A DNA stretch of 64,000 nt. It comes from an uncultured Aquimarina sp. (GTDB lineage Bacteria; Bacteroidota; Bacteroidia; Flavobacteriales; Flavobacteriaceae). A program made the position numbers and the translations under genes. Positions within the stretch are counted from its first letter, which is position 1; each line of letters starts with the position of its first letter. The stretch spans positions 1 to 64,000 of the forward strand of contig CANNBP010000009.1 of NCBI GenBank assembly GCA_947502885.1. Reading direction: 5' to 3'. The notes below the pieces were generated by a model. It was not told where the DNA came from and searched no databases. It worked only from the letters and a program-made list of their open reading frames with translations. Below are positions 10,611 through 18,811 of the stretch, piece after piece.

Positions 10611-10817
10611 ACCTTGATCATTTTTAAAATAAATATCAAACTTTATCCAGACAGCTTTAATGCATAGGGCAGTTATGCAGAGGTTTGGATGAACAATGAA
10701 GAATGGGATGAAACTATGATCAATTATAAAAAATCCTTGACTCTTAATTCCAAAAATTCAAATGCAGAAAGTATGATTGAGAGAATTGAAAAAAGAAAAT
10801 CAGAAAGGATTCAATAG
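10611..10817 (+). pseudogene. Remnant of the C-terminal TPR tail of a lost gene
   Basis: One frame from 10611 reads LIIFKINIKLYPDSFNA, then a TAG stop at 10665, then GSYAEVWMNN, INYKKSLTLNSKNSNAE and MIERIEKRKSERIQ, ending with TAG at 10815. This resembles the TPR tail (FxxNxxLYPDSFNxYDSLxEAYM...NYxKSLxLNPxN) common after beta-lactamase-family serine hydrolases in Bacteroidota; the Tyr after NA has become a stop. No start codon or upstream catalytic domain remains, and the adhesin gene ends just before it. The likely history is a deletion that left only the 3' end. The terminator behind it probably belonged to the lost gene. Confidence 0.7.
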
Positions 10818-10837
10818 AAATCGGGTTTTCATATTAG

Positions 10838-10878
10838 AAACCTCCAATAGGATTTTAAAACCTTATTGGAGGTTTTTT
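10838..10878 (+). terminator. Rho-independent terminator after the TPR remnant
   Basis: Arms 10838-10851 and 10861-10875 pair over about 14 bp with one bulged base, and a TTTTTT run follows. It probably now serves the giant adhesin gene. Confidence 0.85.
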
Positions 10879-11005
10879 AATTTATGAAAATAAAATAATT
10901 TTTTTGGGTAACGAAATACAAAAACTTGGAACGAGGGTCTGAATCGATTCAAAGTTTGGCATATGATAAATGCCTAAATAAGTATTTAGTAAAACACAAA
11001 AAATT

Positions 11006-12637
11006 ATGAAAAACACAAAAATAAGTGTCTTAATTTTTTCTGTCATGTTAGTTTTAATTTCATGTCAGAAATCAGACCTAAACTCATTAGAACCTGTAGA
11101 TACAAAAGAAGTATCAGAAGACGTTGCCAAGGTTACGTTAGATAATGGAAATGCTATATATTTTCAAGAAATTAATGATGGAGAAATTACAGGAACTTTT
11201 ATTATGGAAGAAAGTGATTGTGAATCGTGCGCTACACTTAATACACTAAAACAAGAATTTGGTGATGATATGTCACAAAAAGATATCTTTTGGGCACTAT
11301 CCAAGCCAGGAACTTCTTTGCCTGCTTTCTTGGGTAAAGTTGCAAAAGATGGAAGCGATAAAAAAGCTTTTGTAGAACCTCAAGGGTGGGCTAGAGAGAT
11401 GGCACAGAGAAGTATTACTCCGGTTTTTGTTTCGCAACCTACTGTTGCTTGTAATAATAACAATTTTAAAGGATCAATTGCAGGTGGGTTTCTAGGAGAA
11501 CCAGATTTTATCAGATTAGATAAAACACCAGGCACTTACAGTGCGTTTAAGAATGATTGTAATAATGTACCTTCTTCGTATTGTACTAAAGGTACTAGAT
11601 ATCGATATATAGCGCAATATAACAACATTAAACAATGGAGAGGTAAAATTTGTAGTAAAGCGGTACAAAGTCGCAGTAATGATCATTATTTGCCTATAGG
11701 AGGGTTTTGTGCAGAACCTCCTTGTGATTCGTATAAAGGACCAGAATTGTATTTCGAATACAAATCAAATGGGGTTTGGAGATCTATGAAAAACCCTCGA
11801 GGTCGAACCAATCTAGGTTTTGAAGTACCTGCCAACAGTACCAAAGTTTATACCTATGCATGGAATACTTCTCAAAACACTTCTTTTCGATTAAGAGTTA
11901 AAAATGCCATGGCCAAAGATCAGTTTGATTTTATGATGGATAAAGCTCCTCAGAACGGAGGAGGTGATAACGGAGGTAACATTCAGTTAGAAGACCTACC
12001 AAAAGTACCAAGCTATATCGAATTACAATCAGGATATGGAAACAACAGAATGATGGTAGATTTTACTAACATAATAGACGGAAAACCACAAATCACAATT
12101 CCAAGAGCGTATTTACCGGTAATGCCAGAAGTAGGAGAGACAGTAATTTTTCCGAATAACTTTTGCGGTTTTAAAATAAGAAAAGGATCAAGATTTATAT
12201 GGTTAGACCAACAAAATAATGCTTTGGGAGTGGATAATTTGGATAACATATTTAATTATGTGCCCGAAGATGAATCTATTGTATCTCTTTTTGGAAATGA
12301 ATCCTATTTAGGTGGAATCCAATTTACAGGACCAATAGGAGCTTGTGATAAACCTCAGGTAAATTGGAAATTCCCTTTTCCTTTTACCAAAAATGGGCTT
12401 CAGTCGATTAACAATCCAGTTAAATTGGTCATAGAGTTTGAACAAGGCTCTGAAGTTCAGTTTTTGAATACAGATTTATACGATAATTCTGGACTTAATT
12501 CTAAACAGATGTTTAAGGATATTGATTTCAATAAAATAATAGCTTATTACAATAAGCTTTTTAACCCATCAGGGTTTGAAGAATGGATAAACAAAGTTTG
12601 TGAAGAAAACCCAGCAGATTGTCCATTACAAGATTAA
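11006..12637 (+). CDS. Unrecognised lipoprotein, 543 residues
   Basis: The N-terminus is a lipoprotein signal with lipobox LISC (mature Cys near residue 20) followed by QKSD, so membrane anchoring is predicted. I recognise no domain. The middle part (residues ~145-250) is Cys-rich (VACNNN, FKNDCNN, SSYCTKG, GKICSKA, GGFCAEPPC), suggesting disulfides outside the cytoplasm. A flexible linker (APQNGGGDNGGN) near residue 320 separates it from a second region of ~220 residues ending in CEENPADCPLQD. So there are two folded regions joined by a Gly/Asn linker. It appears monocistronic, between two terminators. No function is assigned. Confidence 0.8.
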   Translation: MKNTKISVLIFSVMLVLISCQKSDLNSLEPVDTKEVSEDVAKVTLDNGNAIYFQEINDGEITGTFIMEESDCESCATLNTLKQEFGDDMSQKDIFWALSKPGTSLPAFLGKVAKDGSDKKAFVEPQGWAREMAQRSITPVFVSQPTVACNNNNFKGSIAGGFLGEPDFIRLDKTPGTYSAFKNDCNNVPSSYCTKGTRYRYIAQYNNIKQWRGKICSKAVQSRSNDHYLPIGGFCAEPPCDSYKGPELYFEYKSNGVWRSMKNPRGRTNLGFEVPANSTKVYTYAWNTSQNTSFRLRVKNAMAKDQFDFMMDKAPQNGGGDNGGNIQLEDLPKVPSYIELQSGYGNNRMMVDFTNIIDGKPQITIPRAYLPVMPEVGETVIFPNNFCGFKIRKGSRFIWLDQQNNALGVDNLDNIFNYVPEDESIVSLFGNESYLGGIQFTGPIGACDKPQVNWKFPFPFTKNGLQSINNPVKLVIEFEQGSEVQFLNTDLYDNSGLNSKQMFKDIDFNKIIAYYNKLFNPSGFEEWINKVCEENPADCPLQD

Positions 12638-12696
12638 AAGATAAATTATGATATAAAAATTAGGTATTTGACTTATTGCAGAGTTAAATAGTGTGA

Positions 12697-12730
12697 AAAC
12701 CGGAAAGCTGAAGAGTTTTCTGGTTTTTTA
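12697..12730 (+). terminator. Terminator after the lipoprotein gene
   Basis: A 10-bp stem (12697-12706 with 12717-12726, one G-T pair) is followed by a T run. It lies 60 bp after the plus-strand stop codon. Confidence 0.75.
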
Positions 12731-12795
12731 GTTTTTTTTAGACAAAAGTAGTTGCTATTTAACCTGTTATGGAGATTGGCTATAGCCCAAAAACA

Positions 12796-12825
12796 AAAAG
12801 AGGCTGTTTTTAAACGGCCTCTTTT
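12796..12825. terminator. Hairpin terminator between convergent genes
   Basis: A stem of about 14 bp with A-rich left and T-rich right flanks (12796-12810 with 12812-12825, including one T-G pair) lies between the plus-strand lipoprotein gene and the minus-strand gene ending at 12875. It can act in either direction and mainly serves the minus-strand gene. Confidence 0.75.
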
Positions 12826-12874
12826 GATTTAAAGAAATAGTATTGCCCTCCCAAGTTACTATTCTCCAATATTG

Positions 12875-15067
12875 TTAATTTTTGATGATCGTTTTTCTTA
12901 ACTCTCTTCCATTTACAGTAGTTACGTGTAAGAAATAAATTCCAGCATTCAATGCACTTGTATTGATTTCGATCTTAACATTTGTAGTATTATTTTCTGA
13001 TAGAATTACTTGACCCACATTGTTTTTGATACTCCAGCTTACAATACCGGCTGTATCTTCTAGATATAGAAGATTTGTGATTGGGTTAGGATAAAAGGTA
13101 AAAGAATCTTCAATTAAATTACTTTGACGACTATTTTGAGAATCAAAGCTACTTTCTTGTACATTTTCGGGTTGAGAAGACCTACTTACTGGTTGTATGA
13201 TATTACAAGGTCTAGGCGTAATCTTCAAAGTAATACTTTCGGTATTTCCTTGTGGTTTGATAGTAATATTTGTACGACCATCTATACTAATCTGCTTACC
13301 GGCAATGATATTATAATCCTTATATGTTCCTCCTTTTATCGTATTAACAATAGAAGGATAATCTGCAGATTTCAGTTGTAAATTATAACATGCTCCAAGT
13401 GTATGAGTGTTTGAATTACTAGATGATTTTGATGCGATTCCTGTATGATCATTGATTCTGTTTGCATAAAGGGATTGATTATCAATTAGAGAATAAGGGC
13501 AGCCTCCATATTTCTTAGCTCCTTTTTGATAAGGACAAAAATCCTCATGATCAGGTACTCCATCTGCATCAGAATCTATTCCGTTACTATTTTGATTGTT
13601 TAAATGCCCTTTAATGATTCGACTTCCATAAATAGATCCATTATAACTACCAAACCCATATACATCAAGAACGGTTACTTCATACGTTTTTGCATTTAGA
13701 AAAGTATCTGGGCCTATATTTTTCAGTAAGCTTTTAAAGAAACCTTCTGCACTAGCCGAAAATTTTACTTCTGCATTCGAATCGTATGATTTTGATAATC
13801 TGGACGTTCCATATTTTCTTTCTTTTTGACCATATTCGGTTATATAGATACCATCTGGGGTATCAATAGTCATACCAACAGAAGTGTTTTTATCTTTACC
13901 AAAAAGATCATTAAAACTCTTACCAAGACCTTTTAACAATCCTTTGATTCCTTTTGCTACTAACTTATTAATATCCTTTGGTGTTGGATTATAAGTAGCT
14001 ACATAAAGATATATTTCGTAATTAAAGGATGCATCATCAAATGGAAACTTATCAAAAACATTGTTTAGCCCTTCTATACCGCTATAGGTTGTATTACCAT
14101 TGATATCAATTACCCTATTATATCCATTATCTTTTATCAAAAAACTATTGGTAAATACAGGTGGAAATGGATACTCAACAGGATATTTGACAACTACCGT
14201 TCTACCCATTTCCAGATATCTACAAAAATTATCGCGTTTCCATGTGGTGATGCCCAGAAATTTTTTTCTCTTTTGAGATTTAACTTTGGCATAAACAGTT
14301 GAAAATATCAAATAATTCTGATTAGAAAATTTGGTTCGTATTCTTTTATCGTTGTTAATGTAGTTCTTACATACTTCTGAACTACCAGGAAGTAATGATT
14401 CAAAAAAGCCGCTATCATCAAAGTTACAGTATTGTAAATTGTAGGGTGGCGCATAGAGATCGTATGATGATGATCTTTGACTGCTATCAGGAACATTGTA
14501 ATCATCATTAAAATCTATAGAGTTTTTATAATCGTAGCTAAAATACTTAAGATCATCTCCAAGATTGTACACGGTATTACCATTGATCACCTCTTTTGGC
14601 AATGAGTTAGAGGATTTACTCATACCTTTTTTGGCGCTGATTTTTTGGTTGATATTACTTTGTAGATTACTGGTGTAGTACAATCCATCATCTTCATATT
14701 TAAGAAGTTTACCTCCGACAACAATTTGCCTTTCATTGTTAAGTAAACAGGCCAATCGATCATCTCCAATTAATGCGTCATCCTCTATGTCTTCGCTAGA
14801 TACAGGAACACCTTTACTTTGTAAATAGGCAATTCTTTTTTCTACATTGAGTAAGCTTTCAAAACCTTTACTTTCTAGTGTTACTACAACTTGATCCAAT
14901 GCATCTTCAGAGTCATTGGCTGTATAAAACTCAATAAAACGCTCTAGGTGATTAGTCGATGCGAATATCAATCGTTTGTTTTGTGTATCAACTTGTGGAA
15001 GATCTACTTGAGAATTTGCTGTAAATGATGTAATAAGTACAGCAATTAAAAGTGTTATATATTTCAT
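12875..15067 (-). CDS. Secreted protein with TSP3-like calcium motif and T9SS type A sorting domain
   Basis: The product has 730 residues. The signal peptide ends near SFTANSQ. The first ~500 residues match no domain I recognise. Near residue 505 a thrombospondin type 3-like segment appears (DSDADGVPDHEDFCPYQKG, then KKYGGCP), a predicted Ca2+-binding linker. A region of ~120 residues follows, then a low-complexity Ser/Gln linker. The last ~75 residues are a type A T9SS sorting domain (FYPNPITNLLYLED ... LNAGIYFLHVTTVNG). It is therefore predicted to be exported by T9SS. It is the last of three minus-strand secreted-protein genes, but 234 bp with a palindromic repeat separate it from the next, so separate transcription is possible. 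Confidence 0.85.
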   Translation of the reverse strand: MKYITLLIAVLITSFTANSQVDLPQVDTQNKRLIFASTNHLERFIEFYTANDSEDALDQVVVTLESKGFESLLNVEKRIAYLQSKGVPVSSEDIEDDALIGDDRLACLLNNERQIVVGGKLLKYEDDGLYYTSNLQSNINQKISAKKGMSKSSNSLPKEVINGNTVYNLGDDLKYFSYDYKNSIDFNDDYNVPDSSQRSSSYDLYAPPYNLQYCNFDDSGFFESLLPGSSEVCKNYINNDKRIRTKFSNQNYLIFSTVYAKVKSQKRKKFLGITTWKRDNFCRYLEMGRTVVVKYPVEYPFPPVFTNSFLIKDNGYNRVIDINGNTTYSGIEGLNNVFDKFPFDDASFNYEIYLYVATYNPTPKDINKLVAKGIKGLLKGLGKSFNDLFGKDKNTSVGMTIDTPDGIYITEYGQKERKYGTSRLSKSYDSNAEVKFSASAEGFFKSLLKNIGPDTFLNAKTYEVTVLDVYGFGSYNGSIYGSRIIKGHLNNQNSNGIDSDADGVPDHEDFCPYQKGAKKYGGCPYSLIDNQSLYANRINDHTGIASKSSSNSNTHTLGACYNLQLKSADYPSIVNTIKGGTYKDYNIIAGKQISIDGRTNITIKPQGNTESITLKITPRPCNIIQPVSRSSQPENVQESSFDSQNSRQSNLIEDSFTFYPNPITNLLYLEDTAGIVSWSIKNNVGQVILSENNTTNVKIEINTSALNAGIYFLHVTTVNGRELRKTIIKN

Positions 15068-15112
15068 CCTTGATTTATTTTTTTTGGTTTATATAAGCCA
15101 TAGGCTATCTAC

Positions 15113-15131
15113 CTCAAGCCGTTGGCTTGAG
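15113..15131. repeat. Small perfect hairpin in the intergenic region
   Basis: Arms CTCAAGCC (15113-15120) and GGCTTGAG (15124-15131) flank a three-base loop. It lies about 45 bp upstream of the start of the 730-residue gene, where it could act on the 5' leader of its transcript. Confidence 0.5.
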
Positions 15132-15171
15132 TTACATTTTTGATAAAGAGGTTTTTAATTAATTAGTTCTT

Positions 15172-15246
15172 ATTGTCAAACCGAGTTTGTCGAAGTTTTT
15201 ATCTTTTGAAATTTTCAAAGTATCTTGGACAAACTCAGAGGGACAA
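15172..15246. repeat. Interspersed palindromic repeat (REP/MITE-like)
   Basis: The outer arms ATTGTC (15172) and GACAAT (ending 15246), and the inner arms GAGTTTGTC and GACAAACTC, form an imperfect palindrome of about 75 bp. The inner motif resembles the GAGTTTGTCGA-type intergenic palindromes I remember as dispersed in many Flavobacteriaceae genomes. Only one copy was seen here, so dispersal cannot be judged from this window. Confidence 0.6.
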
Positions 15247-15301
15247 TTTTATGTTTTTTAAATTTTTTATGACCTCCTCATCGTTAGGATGTGATTTTTT
15301 A

Positions 15302-16189
15302 TTACTTACTCAACTTAGCTTCTAATGATTTAATACGCTTTTCTTGTTCAATCGTATACAAAGTAAGCTCTTCGATTTTTTGAAGTAAAAGATTGGTCAT
15401 TTCTTTAAGTTGTAACCCTTCTTCTTGGATTTGTGCTGCCGAAGGCATGGCTGGTAAATGATGATTTTTCTTTGTAAAAGCTTCTACTTCTTCTAAGGTA
15501 GGCATTGTATAAGTTGCTTTTAATGTAGAAGCACCTTCATAATATTTTTCAAAAACATAATCGGCAGGTACCTGAAGGTCTACAAGTACTTCTTCGCAGT
15601 GTATGGTTCCTTTTACAGTTAACTTTTCGTCTGGATTACTTGTACCTATACCTACGTTCCCATTCCATATTAGTCCTTTTTTTTCCGAGATTATTAATTC
15701 ATTTCCTGCTCCAGAGCCTCCCCAACCTATTCTTGTGTTATCGCCATATGAATTACTCCATGCCCAACCGAGAATATAGTTGTCATAACTAGTATGATCA
15801 ATAACTTTATATATAACATCATCTGATTCTGTGTATTCTCCATTATTTATAGTGAAACCTCCTATTTGAGCTTTCCCATTCCATATTAGTCCTTTTTTTT
15901 CCGAGATTATTAATTCATTTCCTGCTCCAGAGCCTCCCCAACCTATTCTTGTGTTATCGCCATATGAATTACTCCATGCCCAACCAAGGATATAGTTGTT
16001 ATAATTATTATAGGTATGATCAATAATTTTGTAGATATCATCATCGGGTTCTATATAAGAACCGTTATTAATAGTAAATTGCCCTAATTCTAGGCTTCCA
16101 TTTGCCGAATTATTTCCATTATTATCCCATTGTGCATGCCCAATTAAACTTATTGTTAAAAGTGCTAGTGTAAAAATTGTTTTTTTCAT
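15302..16189 (-). CDS. Secreted tail-fibre-like protein with internal duplication and C-terminal coiled coil
   Basis: The product has 295 residues. The signal peptide ends near LIGHAQ. It contains two almost identical ~72-residue units, each with YILGWAWSNSYGDNTRIGWG, GSGAGNELIISEKKG and LIWNG; 111 bp of the two are identical in DNA. Next comes a segment with VGIGTSNPDEKLTVKG, typical of phage-tail-fibre or adhesin-like proteins in Bacteroidota. The end (YYEGASTLKATYTMPTLEEV ... LLLQKIEELTLYTIEQE) looks like the trimeric C-terminal coiled coil of such proteins. There is no T9SS sorting tail. It starts 12 bp after the stop of the gene at 16202-16804, so the two form an operon. Function is unknown; a structural surface role is inferred. 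Confidence 0.8.
   Translation of the reverse strand: MKKTIFTLALLTISLIGHAQWDNNGNNSANGSLELGQFTINNGSYIEPDDDIYKIIDHTYNNYNNYILGWAWSNSYGDNTRIGWGGSGAGNELIISEKKGLIWNGKAQIGGFTINNGEYTESDDVIYKVIDHTSYDNYILGWAWSNSYGDNTRIGWGGSGAGNELIISEKKGLIWNGNVGIGTSNPDEKLTVKGTIHCEEVLVDLQVPADYVFEKYYEGASTLKATYTMPTLEEVEAFTKKNHHLPAMPSAAQIQEEGLQLKEMTNLLLQKIEELTLYTIEQEKRIKSLEAKLSK
15659..15769. repeat. 111-bp direct repeat, copy 1
   Basis: By eye this is identical to 15875-15985. Both lie inside the tail-fibre-like gene, 216 bp (72 codons) apart, in the same frame. Confidence 0.9.
15875..15985. repeat. 111-bp direct repeat, copy 2
   Basis: This is the second copy of the 111-bp repeat. Sequence flanking the identical core is similar but has diverged, and this unit is two codons longer, which points to an old duplication with a recently homogenised core. 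Confidence 0.9.
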
Positions 16190-16201
16190 GACTTACTTAA
16201 T

Positions 16202-16804
16202 TTAGTTTTTTATAAAAGTTTTTGTTATTGTTGTCGTGTTTGTTTGTAATATAAGCTCGTACATCCCTATGGGCAGTGAACTAACATCTATCATATTGTT
16301 GACAGGCGTCCCTTCCCAAATATTAACCCCAAAAGTATTTACGATTTTATAATGTAAAATAGATTGTTCGCTTTCGATAGTGATTGCCATACTTGTAGGA
16401 TTGGGGTATATTTTTATTACAGATTCTAAGGCTTTTATAGATGGTAATTGTTTGTTATTTCCTGGACGCCAGCCTACACGTGTTCTATCACCAGGTAGCG
16501 AACTTTTATCTATGGGTTCGCTTGTTACAAGCTCATAGGCTCTTATTCTAATGGTTTGATTTTCAACAGGTGTAATTCGAAAGCTTTTATCCTTATGAAT
16601 GGCTATTGTTCCATATATTCTTATATTAGAAGCTGTTGATGCAATGGTCACATCTTTATTGCATGAGGTATAATTTTCTCTTATAATAAGTTCAGAGTTC
16701 ATAATTACCCTACTAGCTGTACCACAGCTTGAAGCTTGCTGAGCCAGCGTAATTTGAACGTATAGCATGCATCCCAAAAATGCTAAGTATCCCTTTGTTT
16801 TCAT
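16202..16804 (-). CDS. Small secreted protein with T9SS type A sorting domain
   Basis: I place the start at the ATG at 16804, giving 200 residues (MKTKGYLAFLGCML). That makes a normal signal peptide ending near QITLAQ; the ATG at 16846 would add 14 residues and overlap the palindrome at 16838. Residues ~30-95 are a short beta-rich region (NSELIIRENYTSCNKDVTI) like the EpsG/“3-coathanger” segments seen in Bacteroidota surface proteins, though this is only a resemblance. The C-terminal ~75 residues are a type A T9SS sorting domain (IKIYPNPTSMAITIESEQ ... LPIGMYELILQTNTTT). It heads the operon with the tail-fibre-like gene and is divergent from the two-component system. Confidence 0.8.
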   Translation of the reverse strand: MKTKGYLAFLGCMLYVQITLAQQASSCGTASRVIMNSELIIRENYTSCNKDVTIASTASNIRIYGTIAIHKDKSFRITPVENQTIRIRAYELVTSEPIDKSSLPGDRTRVGWRPGNNKQLPSIKALESVIKIYPNPTSMAITIESEQSILHYKIVNTFGVNIWEGTPVNNMIDVSSLPIGMYELILQTNTTTITKTFIKN

Positions 16805-16837
16805 GTGTACAAATTTGATATTAAAATAAGTGTAAAG

Positions 16838-16862
16838 AAATACCATATTTATGGTATTTTTG
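16838..16862. promoter_or_regulatory. Palindrome overlapping a -7-like element between divergent genes
   Basis: AAATACCATA (16838-16847) and TATGGTATTT (16850-16859) form a 22-bp palindrome with a two-base centre. TATTTTTG (16855-16862) fits the TAnnTTTG -7 consensus for the plus-strand kinase gene starting 20 bp later. A regulator bound here could control both directions. Neither the promoter nor the site is proven. Confidence 0.5.
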
Positions 16863-16881
16863 AGGCAAGGGGATTAAAACA

Positions 16882-18801
16882 ATGAATAGATTACGTTTTT
16901 TTGTTAAAATTACTTGGTTATGGTGTTTCTTTTTCTCTTGGTCTATAGAGGGGCAAGAGAGAATAGATGTCAAAGACTTACATCAACAGTATAAAAAATA
17001 CGAGTTTAAAAACTTGATTCAAGCAACTGATTATGCTAGACAAGCGGTTTCACTTTCAGAAAAAGCAGATGATGATCAATTAATATTACAATCCAAGTAT
17101 TATCTAGCGGAAGCATTATTTAAAGAACGAAAAATAGACGAAGCCAAACAAAGTATTAAACAGTGTATTGATTTGGCGCAAAGGTTAAAAGATGCAAAAC
17201 TTCTAGGAATGTCTTATGGATACCTTGGTTTGATAAATCAAAGGCAAGGAGATTATACCCTAAGTTTACAACACTTAGAAAAAGCACAAAAAATAATAGA
17301 AGAACATTACGATTATGATGAGGTTTTACATAATATAAATAATACTAAAGCTGTACTTTACACAAGGACAGAACGATATAAAAAGGCTATAGCTTTGTTA
17401 AGAAATACGCTTAAGCAGTATAACAAATCTACTTCACTTCATACTATTGCTTATACAAATAAAATATTAGGAGACCTATATGCAGGTTATGCCCCTGTGC
17501 ATAATCGGGATAGTAGTGCTTATTTTTATAATAAAGGAATTGACATTATCGAGCAAACAACTAAGGATTATGTAAAGATGAGTTTGTATCAGAATTATGG
17601 AGATTTACTCATACAGTCAGAAAAGTATGATAAAGCCTTATATTATTTGAATTTGGCAGAAAAGTTCGCGTTACAAACCTCATCATTTTCTAATTTGTAT
17701 AACATTAATGGTTCTTTAGGTATTTATTTTTTTGATACGAAAAATTACCCCAAAGCTATTGAGAAATATAAAAAAGCACTACAAGAATATGGTGAATATG
17801 CTAGAGAAGATCATAAAATACATGCATATTGGTTATTGGCAGATGCTTATTATTATAATGAGCAATACCAAAAAGGGTATTTGGAGCAAGAAAAGTTAAT
17901 TTTACTTAAAGACAGTTTGTTTACTATTGAAAAGAACAAAACCTTTGAAAAACTACAAACCGAGTATGAGGTATCGCATAAAAACGATAAAATTGCTTTG
18001 CTCGAAAAAGAAAAGAAACTGGCTACCCAGCAAAAAATAATTATTCTAATAGTGGGATTATTATTGTTAATACCGTCGATTTTATTACTAGGGATTTATA
18101 GATACCGTATCAAAGCCCAAAAAACGATCCAAACGCAGCAGAGCAAGTTACACCAACAAGAAAAAGAACAGTTACAACAAGAACAAAGGATAAAGCGCAT
18201 TGAAGGGTTTATTGAAGGAGAAGAAAAAGAAAAAAACAGAATTGCCTTGGAATTGCATGATGGAATTGCAGGGAAATTGGCAGGTATAAAACATTATGGA
18301 AATGCCTTGCTAGATAGTCCAGAAAAAAACAAATTATTGTATAACCTGACCCAGGTATCCAAAGAAGTACGCCTGTTATCACATAGTTTGAGTACCAATT
18401 ATAGTACCCAGCAACCTTTAACAGACTTGTTACAGATATTGCAAGAACAGTATAAGAATCATTTAAACATAGAGATATCCATATATCCTCTAGATAGTCT
18501 AGAAAGTATTACAGATCAAAACAAACATTTTTTATATCGTGTAATACAAGAGTTGATCAATAACATTTATAAGCATGCTAAAGCCAATGTGGTTACGATT
18601 TCTTTGACCATAACAGAAGAATTGACGCTGATCGTAGAAGATGATGGTAATGGTTTTGATAAAAATAAGATTTCAAAGGGTATAGGCTTACAAAATATTA
18701 AGGAACGGGTTGATGCTCTAGAAGGTGAGTTAATAATAGATACTAGTTTAGGTAATGGGACTACTGTGATTGTAAAAACTCCAAATGACCTAGGAAAATA
18801 A
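16882..18801 (+). CDS. TPR-containing sensor histidine kinase (HisKA_3/HATPase_c)
   Basis: The product has 639 residues. A signal peptide ends near SIEGQ. An outer region of ~350 residues made of TPR-like helices follows (GYLGLINQRQGDYTLSLQHL, then YPKAIEKYKKALQEYGEY). One membrane segment is at ~386-408, then a coiled coil rich in Gln/Glu. The HisKA_3 dimerisation domain has the phospho-accepting His at residue 459 (ALELHDGIAGKLAG). The ATPase domain shows the N box (QELINNIYKHAKAN) and G boxes (EDDGNGFD, GIGLQNIKERVDAL). This is a NarL-type kinase, and a LuxR-type response regulator follows after 10 bp. The TPR domain probably senses a protein or peptide partner in the periplasm; the ligand is unknown. 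Confidence 0.93.
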   Translation: MNRLRFFVKITWLWCFFFSWSIEGQERIDVKDLHQQYKKYEFKNLIQATDYARQAVSLSEKADDDQLILQSKYYLAEALFKERKIDEAKQSIKQCIDLAQRLKDAKLLGMSYGYLGLINQRQGDYTLSLQHLEKAQKIIEEHYDYDEVLHNINNTKAVLYTRTERYKKAIALLRNTLKQYNKSTSLHTIAYTNKILGDLYAGYAPVHNRDSSAYFYNKGIDIIEQTTKDYVKMSLYQNYGDLLIQSEKYDKALYYLNLAEKFALQTSSFSNLYNINGSLGIYFFDTKNYPKAIEKYKKALQEYGEYAREDHKIHAYWLLADAYYYNEQYQKGYLEQEKLILLKDSLFTIEKNKTFEKLQTEYEVSHKNDKIALLEKEKKLATQQKIIILIVGLLLLIPSILLLGIYRYRIKAQKTIQTQQSKLHQQEKEQLQQEQRIKRIEGFIEGEEKEKNRIALELHDGIAGKLAGIKHYGNALLDSPEKNKLLYNLTQVSKEVRLLSHSLSTNYSTQQPLTDLLQILQEQYKNHLNIEISIYPLDSLESITDQNKHFLYRVIQELINNIYKHAKANVVTISLTITEELTLIVEDDGNGFDKNKISKGIGLQNIKERVDALEGELIIDTSLGNGTTVIVKTPNDLGK

Positions 18802-18811
18802 GGAATAGTAA

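Noticed and set aside
16805..16846. Upstream ATG for the small secreted protein
   Set aside because: It would place 14 residues in front of a normal signal peptide and run into the palindrome.
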